A model generated the notes under the pieces. It was given only the letters and a program-made list of their open reading frames with translations, did no database searches and had not been told where the DNA came from. This document shows, one piece after another, positions 33,192 to 44,842 of a stretch of DNA of 64,000 bases. The stretch covers positions 19,553 to 83,552 of the forward strand of contig JAJEKV010000829.1 of assembly GCA_021234155.1 (NCBI GenBank), read 5' to 3'. Source of the stretch: Isoetes taiwanensis. Lineage: Eukaryota; Streptophyta; Lycopodiopsida; Isoetales; Isoetaceae. The translations under genes and the position numbers were made by a program. Numbering within the stretch: the first letter of the stretch is position 1; each line of letters begins with the position of its first letter.

Positions 33192-33681
33192 TGAAGGTAA
33201 CAATTTGATTTAAATCAAGACTAACTAGATCAACTTAGCTTTTAAATCAATGATAACCTCAGCTAGACAATGGAATTCAATTTGGCAATACCATTGAATT
33301 TAGTGTGCAATACCATTGAACTTATTCGGCTCTAATATCACATTAGACTATTCACAAACCATCTACTTCCCAAAGCCCAAGCAATAGCTTGAAAGCTATT
33401 CGATTCTCCAAACTAACTTTTGCATTCGTCTTCACATTTTGTTTTATAGGGCCAAGCCCGACCGATTAGGTTCGACTCGACCGATGCAACGAACTCCGGG
33501 TTGCCTAGATTTGGATAAACTTGCCAAGTTTGAATTCATACTTGGCTCGAACTTTATCCTTCAATATCACTAATACCATTTAATGGTAATATTCTTATAT
33601 GTTCAATGGTTCACCATTTATTCACATGGTCTTCACCAAATGCATGTTTATCAAATAAATTTAGCATGATCTAATTTATCA
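33192..33681 (-). repeat. 5' LTR of Copia-1
   Basis: 490 bp, partner of 27934-28424, with the same TG...CA ends. It is followed by TSD TAAGC. Confidence 0.95.
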
Positions 33682-33686
33682 TAAGC

Positions 33687-36600
33687 ATCCTCGGACTTCT
33701 ATTGTCTGGCAAATTTCAGGTATTCCACAGATCTTTATCGAGATTTTTTCTTGAAAATTTTATGTCTACGTGAATCTTCCTAATCATGGAAGGACACGAA
33801 ATTGCTTCCTTAGAACATATTTTGGGTGTGCATCCTATTTTTGATTTCTTCCTCGCTCTTCATAGGGTTTCATCGCGGCTTGCATCGGATACAAGCTTTA
33901 TACAAGGAGGTAAGTGTTGAGAGCTACGATTATATAAAAAGAGTCGGGTTTTCTTTGCATGAATTATATGTTCCTTTGTTACATGTTCTCTTTCAAGTGA
34001 GATTATTGAGCTTCATTTTTTTGGATAAGATCGTTGCTATAGAGTCTTGACTCAAAGATGGGCAAAATAGAAGAAGCCCATTCATATATCGATTCTCTAA
34101 ATATGTAGCATTTTGCTAAGTGCCCTTTTACATATCCACGTCCTTAATATGTGGTATGTCATTAAAGCCATATCCATGATCTATATATTCTGCTTCAAGT
34201 TGATCACACAATCATTCTATTTTATATTGCAAGTTATGACAACCGCGTAATACGTCTAGGATGCATGCCTCATTGCATTTGGAGGCCACAACAAATGCAT
34301 GGCTCCAACCATTGTTCAAGGTTTTTTTGCTCTTGGATTGCCGGGCTTCTTTTTTTTCCTTAAAATTTTGCTCTTGGATTACTGGACCTCTTTTTCCTTA
34401 AAATTTCTCGGGTTTGAGCAATCTCGGCTCTAAAGTTTGAGGGACAAAGTATAGAGCAAAAATTACGTTTCCACGATGCATGTCATGATTATATAGCTCC
34501 AAAGTTGCTTTCATTAGAGTGATGTACTGTCGGGCATAAAAGTTGTTGAAATTTGTAGCAAATACAATGCTCCATTTTTTCATATTTCTTACTTTGATGT
34601 TGATGCTAACTCAATTTGTTTTGTACTTGGCAAGAACTCCACAACACCATGAAATTTGTTTGGATTTCAAAGCCCCAACCGATTAGGGCAAGTTGTATAC
34701 TACGGCCATGGAGAAATTGTAAGTGCTATATCTTTAATCCTTTTTCCGATTATTGATTTATTCTCGCATTTTATATTTATATATATTAGAAGGGCATGCG
34801 GCATGTTGGATTTTCAATCAAAAAGTTGCACCATACGACGATGAGCATGATCGAGAAGAAGTACTTCATATCTTTCTTCCCCTTTATGTGGAATTATCTT
34901 GTATGTATTATGTGTCTTTGGAGTCCTAGAAATGGTTTTGAAGCAAAGGCATCAGTAGTTAGAATTTGGAACTATCTAACATCATCGTAGCCACCATTTG
35001 CGTACACATCAATTAGAATTAAGTTTACATGTTGAAGAACTGCAACTTTGGTTGTAGATGTGATCAGTAGCAAAATCGACATGCTACATCAAAATGATTT
35101 GCAAGTTTGTGCTCCAATGCATTCTGGCAGGATGCTTTCTAGGTTATAAATGATCTTTGGATCTTAAAAATGTTCATCTTTGAATCATTTTTGCATGCTG
35201 CCCCCATACCATTTCCTTGAATACACATCTATGAAAATCCAGGCAAGCATGAAGCTTATTATCAATTTGATTTTTGCTTTTTCTATATGGAACACTAATT
35301 ACATATGTGCATTTTGAAGCTCTTTTCTTTTCTTTCCCATGCATGTTGGAGGGGAAAATGGTGCCATAAGATGTTGTCTAGGTTTTGTCTTTACGACCAA
35401 ATTTGGACATACACCATGGCTATGGCCACGTTTGATGTGGTTCCTTTCCCCCCAGAGGTTGTCTTCATTCCACTGTCTAGAGTGTGGCTTGGAAACTATG
35501 GCGGGGATCCGATGTTAAAGCATCAACTTCTGATTTTTAATATGTTGACAGTGCTCCCTTTTACCTTTAAAGCCTACAATTATGTCGGCATGAGGCTCTG
35601 ATTGTTCAACGTTCTTTTACGTGGTTGCTGCACTTGAAATGCACAGTGATGGAAGCCAAATTGCGAGGTTTGACATTACAAACCCTGAGACTATTGAGGT
35701 CATATAAATATGCATATCAAAACAAGGAGATACCTTTCATGCATCAATTACCAAGCAAATGTAAACTTGGGCATGCAGTGTCTAAAACCAAGTTTAGAAA
35801 TATGATCATTCTAGGGGCCCAATTCAAGTTCCCATGTGCATTATCTGGCGTCAAGTGCGACCATTACTACGATCAGCACACTTGAATTTCTAACTACCAA
35901 ACATATAGGATAAACGAGTGAAAGAACTCCCAACACATTCTAAGATTGAAAGTTCGTGACGAGATTTCTCTCCGGTGGTGATTGATGTACTAAGTTGGAC
36001 AAACTCCGCCCTTATTACCGTGGAATATAGGTCGCATTTTTTCAAAACATAACTCACAAATGCAAACCCATGGTATAGTTAAAGAGGAAGTTCTAACACA
36101 TGGATCAGGGCTATTTCATCATTTAACACCCCTCAGGGATTCATCGGCAAATTGTTGGGGCCGGCTTGCTTTTAGACGAGCTCATGGGAACAGAAGAATT
36201 TGTTACCTTGTTGAAGATGAAAATCGGGGCTTTGGAACTAAAGCATGCCATGCTTCACGGGTTGTAGCTTAAAACATTTGAATGTTTAAGATGTTAGGAA
36301 TAAGCTCATGCTATGGTTACTAATTGTGCTTCCTACGCGTTTAGTTAAAAATATGTTCTTGCCAAATAACCGCTATATTGGTGTTCTGGAGCTTACTAAA
36401 TAGAATTTTTTCTAGGCGAGGTGATGATGTTGTTGTTAATGATTTAGAAGAAATTTCCGGACTAAATATACAACCACTGCGAAATCCTTATAAATTTCAA
36501 GATTGAAGGAGACTTTTCATACTATTTTAATTTTTTGTTTGTGACCGCTCCATAATAAGAACTATGGAATGAACTACTTGGGCAATGGGCAGACTGACGG

Positions 36601-38430
36601 TAAAAGGTCGTTTAACCATGTCCCTTGACATTTCTTCAATAGGTCCAACATGGAGGTCCGGATGCAATAGAAAGATAAAGTGGTAATCTGGTTGGTTTAA
36701 ACATGTATCCGGAAGAATCTACTCGAGTTGGCGAATAGTTGTAATACAAGAGATAGAGTTGTTTTATGTAGCTTCATATATTATTTCCTTCAGTAGCTTT
36801 GCTTTGTTTTCTTTGCTAGAAAATTCATCCCATTTCATCTTCACAACTACAGTTGTTCGCTTCACTCAGCTTATAGAAACAACTCATGTATTGCTCCTAT
36901 GCAATAGTGACTTCAATGTGCTCAAATTTGCACAACAAATCAAGAAACAACGACGGCGATTCAGATATGTTTAGATAGATTTGTGCATATAATAAAAAGA
37001 GCAAGATTCAAGTTTGTTCAATAACACTGAATTTGCATCATTTCAATGAGTATGCATAGCTTAAATGCATGCTTAAGGGTATGGAGGCTTCAGGCACTCT
37101 CTTGCTACGTATAAGAGAAATACAATGGTTTGTACAGATGTAATATGGGGCAAGGCAACTGCAATGGGATACGTATGCATGATAGAACATGTAATTCTCT
37201 GCACAAATAGGACCATTAATGTATTTTGAGATGCATTACATCTTCTGAGATAAATGTCTTGGATGGCCATGCAATAGCTTGGAATTTCATCCCCAGGCAT
37301 AACAACATAAAATCCCAAAAAACATAAAATCTCAAGTTTTAACAACAATCATAGAATGATATAAAATGAACAAAATTCTGAAATTATTAAGAACTTTAGC
37401 TATTTAACAATTAACATGAACAACTTACAATCTATCAAGCTTGATTGCCGACATCCTTATAAGGAATGTTTGTTAGTTATAACTAAGAACTATGTAAAAG
37501 TGGTCAATTAATGTGTTGACAAGCTTAAATTGCACATAAGCCATTATAAGCAAAAGTTTCTCTTTAATTTGTTGCTAAAAAAGTGGTCAATTAATGTGTT
37601 GACAAGCTTAAATTGCACATAAGCCATTGAAAGCAAGAGTTTTATAACCATACATGCAATTGAACCTTGAACTCCACTAAGCCATTACAAGCATATACAC
37701 ATACTATTACGTGGAGTAACCAAAATTTTAACACCATATTCTAACTTTTAACACTATATTCTACTTAGATACCAATCCTTCTATTACAGAACTTAAAATA
37801 AATACTGTAACATATGATTCCTCATTAGAAGGAACTCCATAGTAAACTTTAGGTCATTTGTTGGTGCATCTTCACTAGAAAATCCATTTTGTTCTCATGG
37901 TGTATCTTGAATGCATTCAAGTCTAAAGGAGTAAACATTGAAGCCCGTTTTGCATGCTTGACTTATGTCTCTCCTTTGTATAGTCATTAAAATACCTATC
38001 TAAAGAAGCATTAAAATAACTATTTAAAGAAGCACTCAATGAGCAGAGCGTTAAAACAAATATCTATCTATCTATAGGCCAATGAGCATTGGCACGGGTA
38101 ATCGAATCCGTTAACATCCTTTTTATTAAAGCTTTCAGTCCATCTAATGCCAACATAAATTCTTATCTACATTTGTTTTGTTTTGCATGTAGATGATGAA
38201 ACCGTACAATTGCAAGGAATTAAGTTTCATCCCTACAACAAAATTGTATTTATGCCCGGCAACGCTGAATTAAAACATTAAAACAAAAATTGCTTTATTG
38301 AAACACTTCACTGTTAAATAATACACTTTGAAAATGCATCAAATTCTAACATAAAAAAAAAGTGAACAATTCAGGTTCAAAGTTCACAGGTAAATGAAAA
38401 GACAATGACACCAGTCCATATCTCTCAACA
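33687..38430. other. Unassigned region, no gene recognised
   Basis: Several plus-strand frames of 60-100 codons occur (33826-34050, 34796-34990, 35305-35601, 35625-35885, 36060-36272) but none has a recognisable domain. The frame at 35416-35601 (ATFDVVPFPPEVVFIPLSRV) reads somewhat protein-like. Short direct repeats lie at 34325-34395 (unit about 40 bp) and 37497-37643 (period 83). A minus-strand frame at 37348-37073 is unrecognised. This could be decayed host or captured sequence, but I cannot support a gene model. Confidence 0.4.
37497..37643. repeat. Short direct duplication, period 83 bp
   Basis: GTGGTCAATTAATGTGTTGA and the following 40 bases are repeated at 37500 and 37583 with very few differences. 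The 20-bp filler between the copies is unique. Confidence 0.9.
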
Positions 38431-38640
38431 CATCTTTGGTATTGCCGCAAAAACACTTTCTACGATCGATTTTGCCTGTGAAGGATTTGCAATTGAAATT
38501 GATAGGAAAATACAATGCTTATTCATTGCTCCCATGAAAGACTGACTATAGGTGTTAGACATGTTTGAATTCGAAATATAACTGCCTCCTTCCAACTGAG
38601 GACAAGACTGCAAACATTTCTCTCATACATCATTGTTGAT
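38425..38640 (-). other. Possible exon remnant, unknown gene
   Basis: The minus-strand frame 38613-38425 includes SQAKSIVESVFAAIPKMC before a stop. The block starting at AKSIVES is preceded by a pyrimidine-rich stretch and TTCACAG, a plausible acceptor. It lies downstream, on the same strand, of the exon-like segment at 38800-39063, so the two could belong to one decayed gene. No family is recognised. Confidence 0.3.
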
Positions 38641-38799
38641 GTCAATCTGCCTTAAGTTTGTCATGTCCATAGTTCCAAAATTCACAGGTACAAAAGAACT
38701 AACATAACTAAGTAGAATAGAACTAGGTAGAAACGCAAAATGCATTACCAATAAAATTAAAATAAAACTCACACAAATAAAATCACTAGAAGGCTTTAC

Positions 38800-39063
38800 C
38801 TCATCTGAGATGATTGTTCCTTCTTCAACAATCACGAGATCTGCTAATTTCTCCGCAGGAATTTCATCATTAGCAAGTTTTAGATCTGCAACGTTGCTCG
38901 TAGTCAGACAACTCGTACTTGAACCAGAAGACATCAAGACAGTCTTCTTTGTTATGTACACGGATGATGGGGCACATGCCGTGAGGGGAGGCAGCCAGAG
39001 TTGAAATCTTTTGCAGCTCCTGAAGAAGAGCAAAACTTTGATGCCACGTTGCCCATGTCTGCA
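38800..39063 (-). pseudogene. Possible exon with splice donor, unknown gene, frame-broken
   Basis: On the minus strand one frame reads QELQKISTLAASPHGMCPII and then KEDCLDVFWFKYELSDYE. A different frame then continues with TSNVADLKLANDEIPAEKLA and DLVIVEEGTIISDE, and this ends at GAG|GTAAAG, a good plant 5' splice site. Both parts look protein-like and are joined by a frame change at about 38900, which suggests a decayed exon of a host-type gene. I do not recognise the family. The 136-codon single ORF over this region mixes coding-like and intron sequence. Confidence 0.4.
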
Positions 39064-40100
39064 GCTCTTGCCAGTTGGGCCTAAGGGGGATAGAGAGCAG
39101 TAGATGCCATAAACTTTATTTTAAAGATTTCCGCTTTCATGTGGACATAAAATTTGTGTCACGACTTTAGGGTAAGTTGTGCTTTTGAATTGCCCAGTTT
39201 GTTTTATAGTCGAATTTAATCTACTCTGAATTTGAAGCAATGTGTTCAATGATGTCGGTTCCTGCTTTTCCTGATGCAATTACTGCAGCCATGGTGCAAT
39301 TTAGAGCGATCAACGTATTAGAGGAACCGATTAAAGTACAGCCAAATTGAAGATAGATAGTAAATTTCTTTTGGGGTCGAGGGATCATCAATGTCAATTT
39401 TGGGAAACTTGATGCTAAAGTCAAAACATCTTCTCAGCTATAATTCTTGCTATTTCTATTCCTACTTGATCGTCATTTAGAAATGCATTAAAATGCTAGG
39501 TATTTAGTTGTTTGAAATGCAAGACCTACTGCATTTGTCTACATATCAATTCTTCTACTAGTGGAATTTAGAAGGAAACAAATATAGTTTCTACTATTAT
39601 ATGATCTGGATACTGTCTGGATTTGATATAACACAAAAATATGCTTGTTATGGAAGACAATGTTGATGTAATTCCTACACATGGCTTTCTCAACTTTGAA
39701 TTGGCTTTTGCTTTTAAAGTTCATTTTGAAGGGTTGGCCCATACAATGGACTATGTACATTCCCGAAAATACATAGAGTTGTTTATAGAATCTCAATGAG
39801 TATAAGTCTAACAACACAGTATCTCGAATTTAGCATATGAAGCATTTTGGACAACAACAACTTTGCACTCTTGAACAGACAACGGCCAGCCTCGTATAGT
39901 CCCTAAAATAACAAGGGACTTGTATGACATCTATAAATAAGTGCCATATACCATGAATGTCATATATGTCATCTATAGATATCATATAAATGACATGTAT
40001 TTATATGACACATACTATAAATTTATATGACATATACTTTTAATGGCATATATGTCATTTATAGATGTTTTATATATATGTCATATCTGTTATATATATA
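39064..40100. other. Unassigned AT-rich region
   Basis: The minus-strand frame 39424-39221 is unrecognised. 39940-40100 is dominated by repeats of CATATATGTCAT and TATAGAT words, partly self-complementary, and looks like simple sequence. No gene is supported. Confidence 0.45.
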
Positions 40101-40218
40101 CAACTTAACTTATGTTTATGGATAGAGATTTGGTGTCGATGCCGGACCATCCGGATGGAGATCGGCGGTCGAACTGGCGACACCAAAATCTCTATCCATA
40201 AGGGGGCAGCTTAAGTTG
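40101..40218. repeat. Strong inverted repeat (hairpin), about 118 bp
   Basis: The left arm TTATGGATAGAGATTTGGTG (about 40115-40138, ending TCG) pairs with CGACACCAAAATCTCTATCC (40178-40201, ending ATAA) with one bulged base. The pairing extends outward to CAACTTAA (40101) and TTAAGTTG (40218). The loop of about 39 bases is GC-rich. It may be a foldback element core or a small-RNA-type hairpin. No TSD was identified. Confidence 0.85.
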
Positions 40219-40619
40219 GATTCATCTCAACCGTCCAATGCGCTACATCAATGGCTCAGATGTTGCCACATATATTGATTGCACTCAATGCTTTGTGTGA
40301 GGTGTCACTGGAATTTGATGTAGCTAATCTTAGCCCTTAGATTAAAAAATGGAGAAGAAATCCTAGCCATTAAATATTTATTATAATGCAATTTTTTAGG
40401 AGATGAGGTGGCACCTTTATTTAATAAAAAGATAGTGAGGTGGCAAAGCATTTATGAGTGCACTTTCTAAGAAGCTTCCTTGCTTACATCGCCTTCAAAT
40501 GGTCATAACTTATAGTAGAGGACTCAGCTAAAGGTGTGGCCCATGCCATTTGATTCCTCTCGTCGAGAGCTTTCCAATGAGTGGTGCCTCCCGTCACAGT
40601 TGGAGCTAATGTGATCGAT

Positions 40620-40871
40620 TCTAAGAATCTTGTTGGGACCATGGAATCTCCACGAGAATCTATGGTAATTTAGGAGAATCTAGAATCTTTATGGGATCCT
40701 ATAGAATCTAGAGGAATCTCATGTGAATATTAGAGAATCTCCGGGAATCACAGAGGGAGAATCTTTATGACTCTAAAGAATCCAAGGGAATCTTCATAAA
40801 ATATTTGAGAATCTAGGGAAACGTTGATGGAATCTTGGAGAATCTAGGGGATCTTTGTAAGAACTAGAGAA
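40620..40871. repeat. Degenerate GAATCT-rich repeat
   Basis: The words GAGAATCT, GGAATCT and TAGAATCT recur about every 10-25 bases across 250 bp (for example AGAATCTAGAATCTTTATGG, GAGAATCTAGGGAAACG). It behaves like an old minisatellite and ends at the Helitron 5' terminus. Confidence 0.75.
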
Positions 40872-40904
40872 TCTATATATAGTAATAAAAGCAAAATGTA
40901 GTGT

Positions 40905-41294
40905 GTGCCGAGCATCTCTCGCCTAATTTCTTTTCCCACAACTTTCATTTTGACCGTCGGATCTAAAAGCGATTACAAAGGGTCTTGTCTTATTTATTTC
41001 GTTTTTTTTTTTCCCATTCACAGCTTTTGTTTTCGTTCTCGAAACCCTATCTTTGGTGATGTACGGATGCACAAAGATATGCGTTCATGCGAGGGGCTCT
41101 ATTCCTGCATTCTCAACTTCCTCAAAGACGAAAAGTCACGGCCAAGATCCAACGCGGAAGACGGCCGCCTTTTGTGGTATTTGTATCATCTAGCCCTGTT
41201 TTATTTAACTTTTCTTTGTTTCCAATCCCGCTTTTCTTTGCTATGTCTGCTGTCTCTCGGAGTCGTTGAATGGTCGTACTTGGATGGTACGTGA
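40905..41294 (+). other. Long frame in the Helitron 5' region, probably not a gene
   Basis: A 129-codon plus-strand ORF begins 33 bp inside the Helitron. It is rich in Phe/Leu/Ser and contains low-complexity T-rich codons. No Rep or helicase motif is present. It is more likely the open non-coding 5' region of the Helitron than a protein. Confidence 0.35.
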
Positions 41295-42439
41295 AGAAAT
41301 AAGCCTCCATGTCAAGAAACACTTAGTATGTGCGGTTATTCTATATTAATTTGGGTATCTTGGGTGTTGCTAACTTTCATAATAGATATGTAGAGCGACA
41401 AATTTTGATGATCAAATCGTGAGCTTCGCTTTGCGTAATAGCAAAATCATTTTCTAACGGTGGTTTTGATGCTTTTGTTAATGGTTATCCTAAATGTTTT
41501 TCTCGCCTCTCCCCTTTTTGCACCTCTCCGCCTGCTTGACTAAGTTTTCTTGGGAGCCCAATTCAACAAGCCAATAAGCGCTTAGTCTGTTCCCTTCAAA
41601 GAACAACGCCCACCAATTGTGAGGTGCCATCCGATCATCTCGCCAGTCTGCGCTGCAAGAGCACCGCTCTCTCTCTCTTTCATTCAGATTGGGGGCTGCC
41701 CAAATAGCCATCTGTTCTTTTCTTTGTTAACCTCGTAGCAACTCTTATTGTGGTATAAAGGCTGTCGGGATGTCTTCCGTGAAGTGTGGATGAAGATGGT
41801 CGTTGTACATGGAAAAGGTATGCTCTTGCTATTGCGATTGTTTTGCTCCATCAAACCTCATAGAAATGTGTTTCCCAATTGCACTATATGGAAAGTGTGT
41901 TTAATATTAAGCAATCATTGCAGAACTTCGTCTAGGTAGGAGAAAGGGATGAATATGTCATGCCTTTGGCATTCTGGACATGCCTTCTAGGCTCTCTCTT
42001 TTATAATGTATTTTCCCTCTCAAAGACATCAGATTTTTCTTACACCCAAAATACAAGTTTTGAGGCAAATAGAAATAGAGACATTTATGCACTTGCACTT
42101 AGAAAAAAATCCTTTGTAGCCTAAACACATGTACACAAATCCTTTGCATTTGGATATTGAATATCTTCGTAGTCATTGCGTTTAGGTAGATACAAGATTA
42201 GGACTCGTAAGATTTCTCGGGCAAGGAAGTTGGTGTCTACGTAAAGTAAGTAGTTGGTGGTTTGTGTTAAAATGGATTATTGCATTTTGTAGTTCAACCT
42301 TTCTTCTTTTGTTGCTGCAAGCCTATAACGAGGTATGAGTCTTCCATAAGGATGTGAATATAGGAGATGGGAAATAGCAAATACTTGTTGCAGCCTTTGT
42401 AAGTTCTCAGAGTAGAACACCGCAAAAGATTCTTTTTTC

Positions 42440-43040
42440 CACTATCCAAGTGCAACATGCATCATCTTTTTGTCATGTTTCAATTTGCTAGGCTCTTGGT
42501 AAAAAATAATATGATCCATCTTTTGTCGTAAACCAAGATGATAATGATTGCTTAACAACTCACCACCTAGATTGCACCACATTAGAGGGGAATTATGGTG
42601 CAAAAATTGGTCTCCACAGATCTCTTGCTCATTATTTCGATCTCGAATCAGCTCACCCATCGATGCCGTAGACGGGAAATGAGAGAAAAAGAGGGAGGGT
42701 CTATGTCATGTGGGGTGGAGGGAGCCTTTACCTTCCGTGAAAAATGATCTAAAAACATTAGAGATAGATGTCGCTAATGAACTTTTCTACATAATGCATT
42801 CTTTTCATAATGCAAAACATCCTTTAGGAAGTGGAGTCGATTTAAGGTCCAATTTCATTGATCCTTTTACTCAAAAACAAAAGCTATGGTACGTCCTCCA
42901 TCCTATTAACTTTGTTTTTTTAAGAAGGCCACTAGCAGAAAGTGTTTTATTTTTAGCCACCTTTGCTTGCTCTAACTTATCTATGAGGGTACTATTCCGT
43001 TCTTCTTTTGCCACTTATATGCTTAACTGGCAGTAGTTGT
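42440..43040. other. Helitron interior with unrecognised frames on both strands
   Basis: Minus-strand frame 42660-42442 (72 codons, protein-like FLHHNSPLMWCNLGGELLSN) and plus-strand frame 42710-43036 (108 codons, with LYAFLRRPLAESVL-type leucine-rich sequence) lie in the Helitron interior. Neither is recognised. They may be further captured fragments in opposite orientations. Confidence 0.3.
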
Positions 43041-43099
43041 ACCAGTTTTTAGAATATGAAGAATTCAAGTTGTTCGATATGGCAGACATAAATTACCCA

Positions 43100-43860
43100 T
43101 TATCACGTTCATCCTTTAATTTTTTTTGTGTTGTTATTAGATTTAATACTCATGTTGAAGATGGTTTATGATACTCCAGATTTGATAGTGGACGAAAATT
43201 CAAATGTAGAGCCCAATGTGCATGTTCAGATTTGATAGTGGATGAAAATTCAAATGTAGAGCCCAGTGTGCATGTTGAGAAGGTAAGTCCTGCCTGAATA
43301 TCAATTGTTTTGTTTAGGTATGAACATATAGAAGATTGAGTCGTTATATGGATAATGCAAGAAAGTACTTACCAAGTTTAGCTGTTGTTCTTTAGTAAAA
43401 GGATCCGACAAGAAGTTAGAGAAGCGGGAGCAACAACTCTTTAGAGGGTTTAGAATCGATTATACGATCCTCGTAAGTTTTATATTTATTTTATAATGAT
43501 GTTTTTTGCATTTAAAGACATGACTATTATCGCTTTTATTAGCATTTCTTATGTCTTCATTGCATTATAGATCAAGCCACTTTATGCCGCAAAAGCTTAC
43601 GTTAGAGATGTCCCACTACACAAGCGCATTATGCAGCCTAAGACCGACCGCACAACCTATGCCAACATGCTTCAAAGTGATCGAAAGTGGCATGAGTCTT
43701 TCAATGTAATGGATTAGAAGGACTAATTATCTATTGCAGAGATGTCATGGTTGAATCAAGCTGTTGCATCAGCTGAGTTGATACATCAGTATGGAATCTC
43801 TGTTTCCAGAAATCTTATGTACCACATGTTGCAAGAATGCACGGCTTTCAAAAAAAAAAA
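43100..43860 (+). pseudogene. Captured multi-exon gene fragment in the Helitron, family unknown
   Basis: Three exon-like blocks with canonical splice sites are visible. One ends at 43282 (AG|GTAAGT). The second is 43396-43472 (CTTTAG| ... CTC|GTAAGT, reading SDKKLEKREQQLFRGFRIDY). The third starts at 43571 after TTATAG and reads IKPLYAAKAYVRDVPLHKRI. It then continues in the same frame through two stops into MSWLNQAVASAELIHQYGIS and ends at an A-run near 43860. Splice phase between the second and third blocks is consistent. The first block contains a 50-bp duplication that breaks its frame. I do not recognise the protein. Capture of gene pieces with introns is known for plant Helitrons. Confidence 0.55.
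43177..43276 (+). repeat. 50-bp tandem duplication in the captured exon
   Basis: CAGATTTGATAGTGGACGAA and the following 30 bases are repeated head to tail (43177-43226, 43227-43276) with two or three substitutions. Because 50 is not a multiple of 3, the duplication shifts the frame. Confidence 0.92.
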
Positions 43861-44156
43861 ACCCTGCAAAACCCCGAACTTGGCCACAAGATTCAGCCCT
43901 TAATGACGACTGCGGAACTAGATTTGGTGGCAATCTAGGTTCTCATTCATGGATTATTTTAAGTTTGTTGATTCTGTGCAAGAGTGTACCAACTCAAGAA
44001 ACATGCTTAAAGGAATTTGGTTGCATTCATGCATTTTAAGAAGTACGTTTCAAGTTAAAAAACAAATGTCAAATGTTGAAGGCTGATCCAACATGCTTTC
44101 TACCTCACGTCAAAAAGCCTGATATGTTCAAACCTAATTGAATTAAATGGGTCCCC

Positions 44157-44216
44157 TTGAAATAAACCTAATGGATTGAAATAAACCTAATGGATCGAAA
44201 TAAACCTAATGCATTT
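44157..44216. repeat. 19-bp tandem repeat, three units
   Basis: GAAATAAACCTAATGGATT occurs three times in a row with one or two changes, and a further partial unit is at about 44459. It lies in the 3' half of the Helitron. Confidence 0.88.
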
Positions 44217-44842
44217 TAACGTTTTGAAGCATAACCATTGATAAATTAATCTTAATGTTAAAGTCTAATCAAACATGAATAAATATTGTTCAAACAATGA
44301 ATAACTATTGGCTATGAAAAATGCTCACTTATACTTGAAAAAACTATAGCTTAAACCCATAAAAGCCATGTTTGAATACTTCCAGACCACTCTCCACCAA
44401 ATGGGTTACCTCATAAATGATAGGTCTATCAAACCAAAGAACCACAAATTGGTCCTCTCGAAATAAACCTATACAAATAAGTTAACTTAAAGTCAAGTTC
44501 ATTGCCTAAAGAAAATAACACAATAACATTTAATATCCACTTGAAAAAAGGCATAAGAAAAAAGTTGGAAACGACATTGTCCTTAACGCACTTAACCAGA
44601 TTAAGTCTCCTCCAATTACTAGGAAATTAGAAGATCATCCTTTTCCCTAGAAATAGACTTCTTGTTTAGTCATTGTCGATCCCTTTCAACTATCAACACC
44701 CATAATATGCAAATAAGCAAATGCTTCCCACATGTTAAACACCTTTAAACAAAATACTGTGGTCATGTGCTTCCTTTTTATTTTATCAAAGGATAATAGA
44801 AATATTGAACAAGCATATTACTCGAATTAATTCCAATGAAAA

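Larger units (their letters stand above)
27934..33681 (-). mobile_element. Ty1/copia retrotransposon, structurally complete (Copia-1), 5.75 kb
   Basis: LTRs of 491 and 490 bp (27934-28424, 33192-33681) have TG...CA ends and are flanked by an identical 5-bp TSD, TAAGC (27929-27933, 33682-33686). On the minus strand the order is PBS, gag with CCHC, protease/pre-integrase, integrase, RT, RNase H, a repeat-rich 3' untranslated segment, PPT and 3' LTR. Integrase before RT defines copia. Coding domains are readable but split into frames of 60-120 codons with stops, so it is not autonomous as assembled. Large parts of the two LTRs are identical, which suggests a fairly recent insertion. Confidence 0.95.

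Noticed and set aside
38060-38110. Possible second Helitron end (GCCAATG-AG-CATTGGC hairpin)
   Set aside because: The hairpin is perfect, but no CTRR word lies 10-12 bases after it in either orientation and no matching 5' terminus was found.
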